The notes under the pieces: generated by a model | Database searches by the model: none | What the model was told of the DNA's origin: nothing | What the model saw: the letters and a program-made list of their open reading frames with translations, nothing else | Program-made: the position numbers and the translations under genes | In this document: piece by piece, positions 49,757 through 59,953 of the stretch | Layout of the letters: every line of letters begins with the position of its first letter | Position numbering within the stretch: position 1 is the first letter of the stretch | NCBI RefSeq assembly: GCF_006980715.1 | Contig: NZ_SBHN01000018.1 | Span: 1-64,000, forward strand | Direction: 5' to 3' | Length of the DNA: 64,000 bases | Origin: Telmatospirillum sp. J64-1 | GTDB lineage: Bacteria; Pseudomonadota; Alphaproteobacteria; Rhodospirillales; Magnetospirillaceae

Positions 49757-49865
49757 CGCCCTGTCCTTCGAGACGCCGCTGAAGCGGCTCCTCAGGACGA
49801 GGCTATTTCATATCACAATCGTCCCCTCGTCCTGAGGAGGCCCGAAGGGCCGTCTCGAAGGACGC
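49757..49865. repeat. inverted pair of palindromic intergenic repeats
   Basis: Both units carry GTCCT/AGGAC, with inner stems GCCGCT/AGCGGC and GGCCC/GGGCC. It lies at the end of the epimerase-like gene. Confidence 0.82.
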
Positions 49866-49876
49866 CTGACAGATGT

Positions 49877-50773
49877 CTAGACCGGACTCCGCCTCGGCAT
49901 ATCCCGCTCTGCCTCCAGCACCGCGCGCAGGCCGGATTTGTAATCGGGATGGATCAAGCGGACGCCCAATTCCGTCTTGATCAGGTCGTTGCGCACGCGC
50001 TTGTTGTCGGCATAGAAGCTGGCCGCCATGGGCGAGAGACCGGCCTGGTCGAAGGGGACTTCGGGCGGCGGTTCCATCTCCAGCAATTGGGCGGCATAGG
50101 TAATGACGTCCTGAGGCGGGGCCGGATCGTCGTCGCAGACATTGTAGATGGCGCCGCCGCGTGGCCGGTCCATCGACGCCTCCAGCACCTGGGCGATGTC
50201 ATCCACATGAATGCGCGAGAACATCTGGCCCGGCTTGACGACGCGGCGGGCCTTGCCGGCGCGCAGGGACTCGATGGCGCTGCGCCCCGGCCCGTAGATA
50301 CCGGCCAGGCGGAAGACATGGACCGGCAGGCCGTGATCCCGCCACAGTCCCAGCCAGCCTTGTTCCGCCTCGGCGCGGCGTTCCGAGCGCTCCAGGCTGG
50401 GCGTGACCGGCGTCGTCTCGTCCACCCAGCCGCCGTCATGGTCGCCATAGACGCCGGTGGTCGAGAGGTAGCCGAACCAGGACAGGCCGGGCAAGGCGGC
50501 GATCTCCCGGCCATGCAGGGCGAGGACCGGATCGCCCTGCGCATCCGGCGGCACCGAGACCAGAATATGGGTGGTTCCGGCCAGGACGACCGGATCGAGC
50601 GGATGGTCGCGATCGAAGAGATGGACCTCGATCCCCATCTCGCGCAGGGCCTGTACCTTGTCTCCGGAACGGCAGGTCCCGGCGACGTTCCAGCCGGAAC
50701 GCAACAGGCGACGCACCAGGGCCATGGCCGAAAAGCCCAGTCCGAAACAGAAAAGACGCCGATGCCCGCTCAT
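49877..50773 (-). CDS. NAD(P)-dependent epimerase/dehydratase-like SDR protein
   Basis: The 298-residue protein has an extended SDR pattern: FCFGLGFSAMALVRRLL at the nucleotide site (less typical than TGxxGxxG), STTGVYGDHDGGWVDE, and FRLAGIYGPGRSAIESL. It resembles YeeZ-type proteins of unknown substrate. ATG 50773 (MSGHRRLF) is preferred to a GTG 21 nt earlier. It is divergent from the TPR gene. Confidence 0.75.
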   Translation of the reverse strand: MSGHRRLFCFGLGFSAMALVRRLLRSGWNVAGTCRSGDKVQALREMGIEVHLFDRDHPLDPVVLAGTTHILVSVPPDAQGDPVLALHGREIAALPGLSWFGYLSTTGVYGDHDGGWVDETTPVTPSLERSERRAEAEQGWLGLWRDHGLPVHVFRLAGIYGPGRSAIESLRAGKARRVVKPGQMFSRIHVDDIAQVLEASMDRPRGGAIYNVCDDDPAPPQDVITYAAQLLEMEPPPEVPFDQAGLSPMAASFYADNKRVRNDLIKTELGVRLIHPDYKSGLRAVLEAERDMPRRSPV

Positions 50774-50839
50774 CCTCGACCTTGAAATCGCCACAAGGAG
50801 AGGGGAGTCTAGCCCGGCCCTTTCCCGACTGACAAGACA

Positions 50840-51589
50840 ATGCGCCGAATTCTCCTGACGATCTCCGCCGCCGCCCTTTTCTCAACGCCCGTTGCCGCCG
50901 GGGAAACCATCGATCCCGCCCGGGAATATCCCCGTTGCATGGCCTTGGCCCGCGACAATCCCGTGCAGGGATGGGAACTGGCCCTGGCCTGGACCAGCCT
51001 GGGCGGCGGCGACCCCGCCCGCCATTGCGCCGCCGTCGCCCTGATCGGCCAAGGAAAATACGAAGAGGCCGCCACGCGCCTGGAAAGCCTGGCCCAGGAA
51101 AGCCGCGCCGAGCCGGAGATCCGGGCCGGGATGCTGGCCCAGGCGGGACAGGCCTGGCTGATGGCCGGGCAGGTCAGTCGCGCCGATGCGGTGCAGACCG
51201 CCGCCCTGGCGCTGGTCCCCGATGACGTGGAGCTGCGGATCGACCGCGCCGTCACCCTGGCCGAAGCCGGACGCCATGCCGAGGCCCTGGTCGATCTCGA
51301 TGCCGCCCTGGCCATCGATCCCGGCCGCGCCGATGCGCTGAGCCTGCGCGCCAGCGCCCATCGCCAGACCGGCAATCTGGCCGCCGCCCTGGCCGATGCC
51401 GAAGCCGCGCTGAAGAGCGATTTCTCCCATGCCGAGGCCTGGCTGGAATACGGCCTGGCGAAATATCTGAGCGGCGACGCCCCGGCGGCGCGCGAGGCCT
51501 GGCAGCGCGTCCTCGCCATGGCGCCCGACGGGGAACTCGCCCAACTGGCCCAGCGGAACATCGAGATGCTCGACATCTCGGCCCCCTGA
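50840..51589 (+). CDS. exported TPR-repeat protein
   Basis: The 249-residue protein has a signal peptide (cleavage near VAAGET) and about four TPR motifs in residues 60-240, such as AEAGRHAEALVDLDAALAID. TPR proteins scaffold protein complexes; the partner is unknown. It is 67 nt from the divergent epimerase-like gene, and a hairpin follows its stop. Confidence 0.78.
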   Translation: MRRILLTISAAALFSTPVAAGETIDPAREYPRCMALARDNPVQGWELALAWTSLGGGDPARHCAAVALIGQGKYEEAATRLESLAQESRAEPEIRAGMLAQAGQAWLMAGQVSRADAVQTAALALVPDDVELRIDRAVTLAEAGRHAEALVDLDAALAIDPGRADALSLRASAHRQTGNLAAALADAEAALKSDFSHAEAWLEYGLAKYLSGDAPAAREAWQRVLAMAPDGELAQLAQRNIEMLDISAP

Positions 51590-51606
51590 CCCTTGCCGAA
51601 GGTCCC

Positions 51607-51639
51607 GGCGGCCTCTCTTTCGGTGGGGGAGAGGCCGCC
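51607..51639 (+). terminator. probable terminator after the TPR gene
   Basis: GGCGGCCTCTC (51607-51617) pairs with GAGAGGCCGCC (51629-51639); a weak T-rich tract follows (CTTTCTCTTTT). Confidence 0.6.
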
Positions 51640-51830
51640 ATTCCGGCTTTCTCTTTTGTGTCATAGAGACGCGAAACCGGCGGCATTGCTGGGAAAAAGG
51701 CCTCCTCGGCGGCGGCACCCCTTGCTTTCCCCCTTTAGAACCCCCTTGCACGCGGCTTCCGTTTGGTCCCACATTAATCGCGAGTGGACGGCTTACTTTG
51801 CGTCTATTCCCGTCTGCCAGGGGGACTCGT

Positions 51831-51989
51831 ATGCAGGAACGAAAACCCGCACTTGTCGCACCGACCCGTCCTTCCGGCGGAGCAGCAGACGCATCCCTCC
51901 ATTCATCAGTGCATGATCGGGCCTCCCTTTGCGGAGGCCTTTTTCATGTCTTCTTTCCCGTCCCAGACGATGGAGACTGCCATGGCTAA
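51831..51989 (+). CDS. leader ORF in front of the PhoH-like gene
   Basis: A 52-codon ORF starts MQERKPALVAPTRPSGG and has a good ribosome site (AGGGGG at 51819-51824). It runs through the terminator at 51920-51944 and stops inside the PhoH-like gene, overlapping its start codon by 8 nt (ATGGCTAA). It has no known domain. It could be a regulatory leader peptide that lets ribosomes cross the hairpin. The 390 nt from TPR gene to PhoH hold otherwise only the hairpins listed. Confidence 0.45.
   Translation: MQERKPALVAPTRPSGGAADASLHSSVHDRASLCGGLFHVFFPVPDDGDCHG
51920..51944 (+). terminator. terminator within the PhoH-like leader
   Basis: GGCCTCC (51920-51926) pairs with GGAGGCC (51933-51939) and is followed by TTTTT. 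It lies 38 nt upstream of the PhoH-like start. Confidence 0.75.
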
Positions 51990-52713
51990 GCGCGCTCGCC
52001 CCGTGGTTCCCGAAACGACGGTCCGTGACTTTCCGCCGATCCACGCCCTTCCGACCGGCTGGACGCCGCTCGACGAAAACCGCGATCAATCCTATGTGCG
52101 CCGCATCAAGCCGCGTAGCGACAATCAGCGCCTGCTACTGGAATCGCTGGATGGCTTCCATCTGACGGTTGCCCTCGGCCCGGCCGGCACGGGCAAGACC
52201 TATCTGGCCATCGCCAAGGCGGTCGAGGCGCTGGAAGACGGCCGGGTCGGACGCATCGTCCTGACCCGTCCGGCGGTCGAGGCGGGAGAAAGCCTGGGCT
52301 TCCTGCCCGGCGACATGCAGGAAAAGCTGGCGCCCTATCTGCGCCCCCTCTACGACGCCCTGACCGAACGGCTGGGCGGCAAGCGCCTGCGCTCGCTTCT
52401 GGCCGACGGCAGCATCGAGATCGCCCCTGTGGCCTATATGCGCGGGCGGACCCTGAACAATGCCTTCGTCGTCATCGACGAGGCGCAGAACTGCACCTAT
52501 GGCCAGATCAAGATGCTGCTGACCCGCCTGGGCTGGCATTCCACCATGGTCCTGACCGGCGACCCCGACCAGAGCGACCTGCTGCCCGGCATGTCGGGCC
52601 TGGCCGAGATCGCCCAGCGCCTGGGCGCCCTGCCCGACGTGTCGGTAGTGCAGCTGGGCGAGAAGGACATCGTCCGCCATCCGCTGGTCGCCAGCATGCT
52701 GACAGTGCTGTAA
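51982..52713 (+). CDS. PhoH-family ATPase
   Basis: The 243-residue protein has Walker A in GPAGTGKTYLAIA near residue 65 and Walker B in FVVIDEAQNC near residue 165, with the PhoH core LTRPAVEAGESLGFLPGD and LTGDPDQSDL. It is a short PhoH-only form without a PIN or KH domain. PhoH proteins are linked to RNA handling; function here is not known. ATG 51982 has GGAG 7 nt before; upstream in-frame ATGs at 51946 and 51970 are possible. Confidence 0.87.
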   Translation: MAKRARPVVPETTVRDFPPIHALPTGWTPLDENRDQSYVRRIKPRSDNQRLLLESLDGFHLTVALGPAGTGKTYLAIAKAVEALEDGRVGRIVLTRPAVEAGESLGFLPGDMQEKLAPYLRPLYDALTERLGGKRLRSLLADGSIEIAPVAYMRGRTLNNAFVVIDEAQNCTYGQIKMLLTRLGWHSTMVLTGDPDQSDLLPGMSGLAEIAQRLGALPDVSVVQLGEKDIVRHPLVASMLTVL

Positions 52714-52719
52714 AGGACA

Positions 52720-52761
52720 CCGGACAGGCTGCGGGCAGTGAAGCGCCCACAGCCTGTCCGG
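52720..52761. terminator. bidirectional terminator between PhoH-like and kinase genes
   Basis: CCGGACAGGCTG (52720-52731) pairs with CAGCCTGTCCGG (52750-52761), with inner GGGC/GCCC pairing. The two genes converge here. No long T-run is present. Confidence 0.65.
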
Positions 52762-52772
52762 ACCATCTCTTC

Positions 52773-54422
52773 TCACGCATCCAGGGGGGTCAGGATTCCC
52801 GAAAGGATGTCCCGCAGCCGCTCCGGCTGCACCGGCTTGTGCAGCAGGCGCAGATTGCGGCAGGAGGCATCGGCGGAGCGCTCCGCCGAGGTATCCCCGG
52901 TCAGCAGGACCCCGGTCAGCTCCTCGCCGAGGAGATAGCGCAATTCCGAAAGCAGTTCCGCCCCGCTGACGCCGTCGTTCAACTGATGGTCCACCAGCGC
53001 CACCATGGGGCGGGCGCCCTGCCGGACCAGGGCCAGGGCCTCCTCGGCCTTGTCGGCGGTGCTGACCCGCCATCCCCAGCTTTCCAGCAGCATCGCCATC
53101 GCCTGCCGCACGGCCGGTTCGTCCTCCACCACCAGCACCTGCACCCCTTCGGGCGGCATGACGGGAGGCGGCGGCGCGACTTGTTCGAGCTCGACGGCCA
53201 TGGGGATTTCCACGATGAAGCGCGACCCGCGCCCCAACTGGGACTGGACGCGCACCGTGCAGCCCAGCAACCGGCTCAGGCGCTCGACCACCGCCAGCCC
53301 GACGCCCAATCCTTCCTGCCGGTTCCGCGCCTCGTTGGCGACCTGATGGAAGTCCTCGAAGATCAGCTCCATCTGGTCTTCCGGAATGCCGATGCCGCTA
53401 TCCCAGACCTCGAACACCAGATGCCGCCCCCGCCGCCTGGCGCCGAACAGGATCGCCCCCTTGATGGTATAGCGCACGGCGTTGCTCAACAGGTTGCGCA
53501 GGATGCGCTCCAGCAGGCCTGCATCCGTGCGCAGCGGCACGTCCAGGGCATAGGTACGCAATTTCAGCCCCTTGCCCGCCGCCATGGTGGAGAATTCGCC
53601 GTGCAGCCGCCCCATCAGATCGCCGGCCGAGAAGGAGGTGACCTTGGCCTCGATCAGCCCGGCTTCCAGTTTCGAGATATCGAGCAGGCTGTTGATCAGT
53701 TCGCTGAGCGCCCCCACGGATTCCTGGATCCGCCCCACCACCTCGTGACTATCCCTCCGCTCGCCCGACAGCACGCCGACGAACAGCGACAGGGCCTGCA
53801 GGGGCTGGCGCAGGTCATGGCTGGCCGCCGCCAGGAAGCGGGTCTTGGCGGCCAGAGCCACTTCCAGCTTGCTGCGCGCCTGTTCGGCCTGCTGGTTGGC
53901 GAGACGCAGGGCCTCGGTGGCGCGGTTGCGTTCGGTGACGTCGGTGATGGTGCATAGCAAGGCGCCTTCGCCGATCACGTCATCGGGCAGTTGCACCGCC
54001 TCGATGATGCCGTCGAAGGACACGCCCCCGGCACAGCGGAAGACGAATTCGGCGCGGCGGTGGCGGGAATGATGGCGCAGGGAGCCCAGGAATTCGGCCA
54101 GGGCGGGACGGTGTTCGGCATCGGCCAATAATTCCGCCGGGCGCCCCCGCAAGTCGTGGCGCGGCAGGCGGAATTGTTCTTCGGCGGCACGGTTGGCATC
54201 GGTGACGATGCCCTGGGCATCCACGGTGACGCAGGGCGGGGGCAGCAATTCGAACAGGGTCTTGTAGCGCCGCTGCGTGTGCTGGACCGTCCGGCGCACA
54301 TTCCGCACCCCATCGGCCTTGCCCTGCATGTCTGCCGTCTGGTTTCCGAGTTCCGCCACCAGACCTGCGAGATCCGAAGAACCACCGTCGGGCTTGTTGC
54401 TCATGCCATCGGTTTCACCCAT
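52773..54422 (-). CDS. hybrid sensor histidine kinase
   Basis: The 549-residue protein has no membrane helix. In order it has a PAS domain (about residues 55-165), HisKA with SHDLRQPLQALS near residue 205, HATPase with NLLSNAVRYT and DSGIGIP near residues 305-335, and a receiver domain with LVVEDEPAVR and phospho-Asp in VALVDHQLN near residue 485. RQPLQAL matches orphan cytosolic hybrid kinases. No cognate regulator is adjacent. Confidence 0.9.
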   Translation of the reverse strand: MGETDGMSNKPDGGSSDLAGLVAELGNQTADMQGKADGVRNVRRTVQHTQRRYKTLFELLPPPCVTVDAQGIVTDANRAAEEQFRLPRHDLRGRPAELLADAEHRPALAEFLGSLRHHSRHRRAEFVFRCAGGVSFDGIIEAVQLPDDVIGEGALLCTITDVTERNRATEALRLANQQAEQARSKLEVALAAKTRFLAAASHDLRQPLQALSLFVGVLSGERRDSHEVVGRIQESVGALSELINSLLDISKLEAGLIEAKVTSFSAGDLMGRLHGEFSTMAAGKGLKLRTYALDVPLRTDAGLLERILRNLLSNAVRYTIKGAILFGARRRGRHLVFEVWDSGIGIPEDQMELIFEDFHQVANEARNRQEGLGVGLAVVERLSRLLGCTVRVQSQLGRGSRFIVEIPMAVELEQVAPPPPVMPPEGVQVLVVEDEPAVRQAMAMLLESWGWRVSTADKAEEALALVRQGARPMVALVDHQLNDGVSGAELLSELRYLLGEELTGVLLTGDTSAERSADASCRNLRLLHKPVQPERLRDILSGILTPLDA

Positions 54423-54631
54423 GCCTGCTTTCCTGCTTCCAGGGCTTTCCGCTTCGCGTCAAACGCCTGCGCCGCTTCTCGGATCGTTTTTATACGGAGA
54501 ATTATTTTCTATACGATAGAACCGCCAATGTCATCGGAAGCCGCCTTCAATACCCCAGCAGTCGTGCCTCATGGCCCAAAAGGGATATTATTTTTTTGTG
54601 CTCCCCTCTGGCGAAGCGCCGGGCGGCTCGC

Positions 54632-54637
54632 TATATT
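54632..54637 (+). promoter_or_regulatory. candidate -10 box of ssrA
   Basis: TATATT lies about 8 nt before the first hairpin of the tmRNA acceptor piece; the matching -35 (TGGCGA-like, 54609-54614) is weak. Confidence 0.4.
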
Positions 54638-54643
54638 GGTTTC

Positions 54644-54726
54644 GTCGGGTCGCACCCGACTATGGCGCTAAACGTCATACGGAATAAGCGTTACGGACCC
54701 GGGGGCGGTACCCGGCGCCTCCACCA
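54644..54726 (+). ncRNA. ssrA: tmRNA acceptor piece (permuted two-piece ssrA)
   Basis: In alphaproteobacteria the ssrA gene is circularly permuted, with the 3' acceptor piece first. It has a hairpin GTCGGGT-cgc-ACCCGAC, a T-arm CCGGG/CCCGG and the acceptor strand CGCCTCC ending in CCA at 54724-54726. CGCCTCC pairs with GGGGGCG at the 5' end of the coding piece (54768-54774). The exact 5' end is a guess. Confidence 0.8.
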
Positions 54727-54767
54727 AATCCACCGTTTCCGGCCTGATATACAGGCGAACGGCTCTT

Positions 54768-54938
54768 GGGGGCGAAACAGGATCGACGTGCGTGGTAAAG
54801 GTATGGCTTGCGCTCGGCATGGTACCACCGTCATCGGACCGAACCTAACAAGTGCCAACGACAACGTTGAACTTGCCGCTGCCGCTTAATTGCCGGTAAG
54901 CGCGGTCCGAGGGGGCGCCGGGCAACAGAAGCCCCCTC
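54768..54938 (+). ncRNA. ssrA: tmRNA coding piece with tag ANDNVELAAAA
   Basis: The 5' end reads GGGGGCGAAACAGGATCGACG, the tmRNA signature. The tag frame (54854-54889) encodes ANDNVELAAAA and a stop. P5-like arms CGGACCG (54835-54841) and CGGTCCG (54903-54909) flank it. The hairpin GAGGGGGC/GCCCCCTC (54909-54938) may be the 3' end or terminator. tmRNA rescues stalled ribosomes and marks products for ClpXP. Confidence 0.88.
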
Positions 54939-55070
54939 ACTTCATTCTCTGTCGCCTTTTCCACCCTCTGCGGGTATGGCAACCCGCATGTGGATAGGGG
55001 TGTAGCTTTCCTTTACTCAGCCAGTGGAGTGACGTAAGGTTCGCCCTGCGGCAAACCGAACGGAACGCTT

Positions 55071-55568
55071 ATGAGCGAAGACGATACGCTGAGATACGAC
55101 AGGATGGTGGAAGATGCCCTGCGCGGCGTCGTCCGCGAGGCTTTGGAAGTGGCGGCCACCACGGGCCTGCCCGGTCAGCACCACTTCTACATTACTTTCC
55201 GCACCGATTACCCCGGCGTCCGTATTCCCGGACATCTGCGTGCGCGCCATCCCGAAGAAATGACCATCGTGCTCCAGCACCAGTTCTGGGGGCTGGAAAT
55301 CAACGATCTGGGTTTCGAGGTGACGCTGAGCTTCAATCGCGTCAACGAACGCCTCGCCATTCCCTTCGCCGCCGTGACCGGCTTCGCCGATCCCTCGGCC
55401 AAGTTCGGCCTGCAATTCCAGGTCGACGGCATGCCCGAGGATTTCGACGACGAGGACGATGGGTTCGAGGGGAACGAGGACGAGTCCCAATATGCGGAAT
55501 CCTCGTCGGAGGATGCGCCGGAAGAACGCGGGCAAGTCATCGCCCTTGACGCCTTCCGCAAAAAGTAG
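55071..55568 (+). CDS. sspB: SspB-type ClpXP adaptor
   Basis: The 165-residue protein matches alphaproteobacterial SspB: an N-terminal helix YDRMVEDALRGVVREAL, the tag-binding core HHFYITFRTDYPGVRIP, and an acidic linker. The end GQVIALDAFRKK is the ClpX-binding tail. SspB tethers ssrA-tagged proteins to ClpX. It lies about 130 nt downstream of ssrA, so the tag and its adaptor are adjacent. Confidence 0.88.
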   Translation: MSEDDTLRYDRMVEDALRGVVREALEVAATTGLPGQHHFYITFRTDYPGVRIPGHLRARHPEEMTIVLQHQFWGLEINDLGFEVTLSFNRVNERLAIPFAAVTGFADPSAKFGLQFQVDGMPEDFDDEDDGFEGNEDESQYAESSSEDAPEERGQVIALDAFRKK

Positions 55569-55570
55569 TT

Positions 55571-55632
55571 TGTCAGGCCCGACCTGATCGAGCAGGTGGT
55601 GCACCCACCCTTTCAGATAGGAGGGCCTGACA
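55571..55632 (+). promoter_or_regulatory. structured leader that can cover the fumA ribosome site
   Basis: TGTCAGGCCC (55571-55580) pairs with GGGCCTGACA (55623-55632), directly before the ATG. The second arm includes the 3' half of the AGGAGGG ribosome site (55619-55625). Inside are ACCTG/CAGGT or GGTGG/CCACC hairpins. Confidence 0.55.
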
Positions 55633-55633
55633 G

Positions 55634-57247
<1,614 letters not shown>

Positions 57248-57268
57248 ACCAGGCGGCGGAGATATCGC

Positions 57269-57295
57269 CGTCATTCCCGTGAAAGCGGGAACCCA
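57269..57295. repeat. half copy of the second repeat family
   Basis: GTCATTCCCGTGAAAGCGGG appears once without its inverted partner, between fumA and its terminator. Confidence 0.65.
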
Positions 57296-57317
57296 CGGCT
57301 TGTCTCGGCAAGGTAAG

Positions 57318-57347
57318 GCCGGTCCCGGAAACGGGGCCGGCTTTTTT
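57318..57347 (+). terminator. Rho-independent terminator after fumA
   Basis: A 10-bp stem (57318-57327 with 57332-57341, one T-G pair) and 4-nt loop is followed by TTTTTT. Confidence 0.87.
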
Positions 57348-57413
57348 CTTTCCACCACCATCCCTGGTGACAATCCCTTCGAGGCACCCCATCTGAGGAG
57401 GTGGAGGGAGAAT

Positions 57414-57809
57414 ATGTCCGAAAGATCCATCACGACCGCCATGTGGCGAGGCTTTCGCCGCTTGTGCCCCAATTGCGGCCGCGGCGCTGCCTTCAAGGGC
57501 TATCTGAAGGTAGCGCCCGTTTGCGACCATTGCGGCGAGCAACTCGGCCATTTCCGTGCCGATGACGGCCCCGCCTGGGCTACTATCTTCATTGTCGCCC
57601 ATGTCATCGTTCCGGTGGCCTTGTGGATCGAGCAGGGATACAGCCCGCCGCTTCTGGCCTTCGTCATCGCCATGCTGCTGGCGACCCTGCTGATGACCCT
57701 GGCCGTGCTGCCGCTGGTCAAGGGGGCCTTCGTCGGGCTGATGTGGGCCCTGCGCCTGCGCGGGGACGAGCGTCATGACCAAATGGAGGAAAAAAGGAGG
57801 CCCGAATGA
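57414..57809 (+). CDS. DUF983 family small membrane protein
   Basis: The 131-residue protein has a Cys-rich start ([29 protein letters not shown]), a possible zinc or iron site, and two hydrophobic helices. DUF983 has no assigned function; members often lie beside oxidase assembly genes. ATGTCC at 57414 follows GGAGGGAG. It overlaps fumC by 4 nt (ATGA), so the pair is translationally coupled. Confidence 0.82.
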   Translation: MSERSITTAMWRGFRRLCPNCGRGAAFKGYLKVAPVCDHCGEQLGHFRADDGPAWATIFIVAHVIVPVALWIEQGYSPPLLAFVIAMLLATLLMTLAVLPLVKGAFVGLMWALRLRGDERHDQMEEKRRPE

Positions 57810-59200
57810 GTGACTCCTTCCGTGTGGAAAGCGATTCCCTTGGTGAAGTGAAGGTCCCCGACGACAAGCTGTGGGGCGCCCAGACCCAGCGTTCGCTGGA
57901 GAATTTCCGCATCGGCGGCGAAAGGATGCCGCCGCCCCTGATCCGCGCCCTGGGCCTGCAGAAGAAGGCCGCGGCCCTGGCCAACAAATCCCTGGGGGCG
58001 CTGGAAGCCAAGATCGCCGACGCCATCGCCAAGGCCGCCGAGGAGGTGATCGACCTCAGCCTGATCGATCATTTCCCGCTGGTAGTCTGGCAGACCGGAT
58101 CGGGCACCCAGACCAACATGAATGCCAACGAGGTCATCGCCGCCCGCGCCAACGAGATGCTCGGCGCGCGGCGCGGCATGAAGAGCCCGGTCCATCCCAA
58201 CGACCATGTCAATCGCGGCCAGTCCTCCAACGACACCTTCCCGACGGTCATGCATATCGCCGCCGCCGAGCAGGTGGAGCATGCGCTGAAACCGGCGGTG
58301 AGAGCCCTGCGTGATGCCCTGGCCGAGAAGGCGCGGGCCTTCGGCCATATCGTCAAGATCGGGCGCACCCATCTCCAGGACGCCACGCCGCTGACCCTGG
58401 GCCAGGAATTCTCGGGCTATGTGGCCCAGCTCGACGGGGCGCTGGAACGCACCGAGGGCATGATGCCGCGCCTTTTGCGCCTCGCCCAGGGCGGCACGGC
58501 GGTCGGCACCGGCCTGAACGCCAAGCCGGGTTTCGACAAAGCCTTCTGCGAGGAACTGTCCCGCCTGACCGGCCTCGCCTTCACCCCCGCGCCCAACAAG
58601 TTCGAGGCCCTGGCCGCCCATGACGCGCTGGTCGAGGCCTCGGGGGTGCTCAACACCCTTGCGGCCTCCCTCACCAAGATCGCCAACGACATCCGCCTGC
58701 TGGGATCGGGCCCGCGCTGCGGCCTGGGCGAATTGCGCCTGCCCGAGAACGAACCCGGCTCCTCGATCATGCCGGGCAAGGTCAACCCCACCCAGGCCGA
58801 AGCCATGACCATGGTCTGCGCCCAGGTGATGGGCAACCATGTCGCCATCACCATCGGCGGCGCCAGCGGCCATATGGAATTGAATACCTACAAGCCGCTG
58901 ATCGCCTATAACCTGCTGCAATCCATCCGCCTGCTGGCCGATGCCTGCCGCAGCTTCACCGACCATGCGGTCAGCGGGCTGGAAGCCGACGAGCAGCGCA
59001 TCGGCGACCTGCTGGAGCGCTCGCTGATGCTGGTCACCGCCCTCGCCCCCCAGATCGGCTACGACCGCGCCGCCGAGATCGCCAAGAAGGCCCACAAGGA
59101 AGGCCTGTCCCTGCGCGAGGCCGCCCTGGCACTCGGCTATGTCAGCGGCCAGGAATTCGATAGCTGGGTCAGGCCCGAGAGCATGATCGGGCCGAAATAA
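57806..59200 (+). CDS. fumC: class II fumarate hydratase
   Basis: The 464-residue enzyme has the fumarase/aspartase signature [15 protein letters not shown] near residue 320, WGAQTQRS at residue 23, and [15 protein letters not shown] near residue 130. It needs no metal and resists oxygen, so with FumA it would let the cell keep fumarase under both low and high O2. It is coupled to the DUF983 gene. Confidence 0.95.
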   Translation: MSDSFRVESDSLGEVKVPDDKLWGAQTQRSLENFRIGGERMPPPLIRALGLQKKAAALANKSLGALEAKIADAIAKAAEEVIDLSLIDHFPLVVWQTGSGTQTNMNANEVIAARANEMLGARRGMKSPVHPNDHVNRGQSSNDTFPTVMHIAAAEQVEHALKPAVRALRDALAEKARAFGHIVKIGRTHLQDATPLTLGQEFSGYVAQLDGALERTEGMMPRLLRLAQGGTAVGTGLNAKPGFDKAFCEELSRLTGLAFTPAPNKFEALAAHDALVEASGVLNTLAASLTKIANDIRLLGSGPRCGLGELRLPENEPGSSIMPGKVNPTQAEAMTMVCAQVMGNHVAITIGGASGHMELNTYKPLIAYNLLQSIRLLADACRSFTDHAVSGLEADEQRIGDLLERSLMLVTALAPQIGYDRAAEIAKKAHKEGLSLREAALALGYVSGQEFDSWVRPESMIGPK

Positions 59201-59238
59201 GGGAACTTCATCGGCACCATGAGGCTGCGAAGCCGGTG

Positions 59239-59352
59239 GCCCGCCTCACCCTTCGAGACGCCGCGCATGCGGCTCCTCAGGGTGAGGCTATTCTTCAATA
59301 ACAACATCCTCATGCTGAGGAGCCGCTTTAGCGGCGTCTCGAAGCATGGGCC
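59239..59352. repeat. inverted pair of palindromic intergenic repeats
   Basis: First unit ACCCT/AGGGT with inner GCCGC/GCGGC; second ATGCT/AGCAT with inner GCCGC/GCGGC. The order of arm types is the reverse of the pair at 15922. It lies between fumC and the regulator gene. Confidence 0.82.
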
Positions 59353-59377
59353 AGCGCTCAAGCGCTTCTTTTCTCCG

Positions 59378-59917
59378 TCACCTCACGGCGGCCAGCAGCG
59401 CCTCGATCGCCGGCACCGCCGAGGGAGCGATGCGGTAATAGACGTGGGAACGCGACCGGCGGGCGGTGACGAGGCCCTCGCGGCGCAGCCTTGCCAGCTG
59501 CTGGGACAGTGCCGATTGCGCGAGGTTCAGTTCCTTCGCCAGATCACCGACGATCCTTTCGCGCCCGCGCAGGGCGCAGATGATGCCCAGACGGTGCCGG
59601 TTGGCCAGGGTCTTGAACAGGCGGCTGGCGCGGACGGGATCGACTTCGCGGCGGTTGGGGCCGCAGGCGCTGGCGGCGACGACATGGCTGGCCGGAACCA
59701 ATCCGGCCTCGAAGAATTCTCCCAGGGTTTCGGCCAGTTCCTCCGCGCCCAGGCACAGTCCCGCCTCGCGGACGCGCTCGAGCAGGTCGTCGGGTGGCAC
59801 CGTCATGCCCTCTTCGTCGAACAGCAATTCCGCCAGGATGGCGTGACGGCGGCCGGGGCGCATACCCGCCGCGCGCATGCGATTGAAGGCTTCCAAGCCG
59901 CTGCTGCTTGCCTGCAT
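59378..59917 (-). CDS. chimeric regulator: Fur/Irr-like N-terminal domain plus ArsR domain
   Basis: The 179-residue protein has two helix-turn-helix parts. Residues about 10-75 (RAAGMRPGRRHAILAELLF ... FFEAGLVPAS) follow the Irr/Fur N-terminal winged-helix pattern (AGLRPTRQR..LLF..AGLL). Residues about 90-175 are an ArsR domain (LFKTLANRHRLGIICAL, SALSQQLARLRREGLV, HVYYRI). The ATG at 59917 has AGGAG before it. A Fur-type box lies upstream at 59954. No sensor site could be assigned; Cys residues occur in AGLCLG, SACGP and IICAL. Confidence 0.72.
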   Translation of the reverse strand: MQASSSGLEAFNRMRAAGMRPGRRHAILAELLFDEEGMTVPPDDLLERVREAGLCLGAEELAETLGEFFEAGLVPASHVVAASACGPNRREVDPVRASRLFKTLANRHRLGIICALRGRERIVGDLAKELNLAQSALSQQLARLRREGLVTARRSRSHVYYRIAPSAVPAIEALLAAVR

Positions 59918-59953
59918 CTCCCTGCTCCTTATTTGCACCTTGGTCGGAGATAT

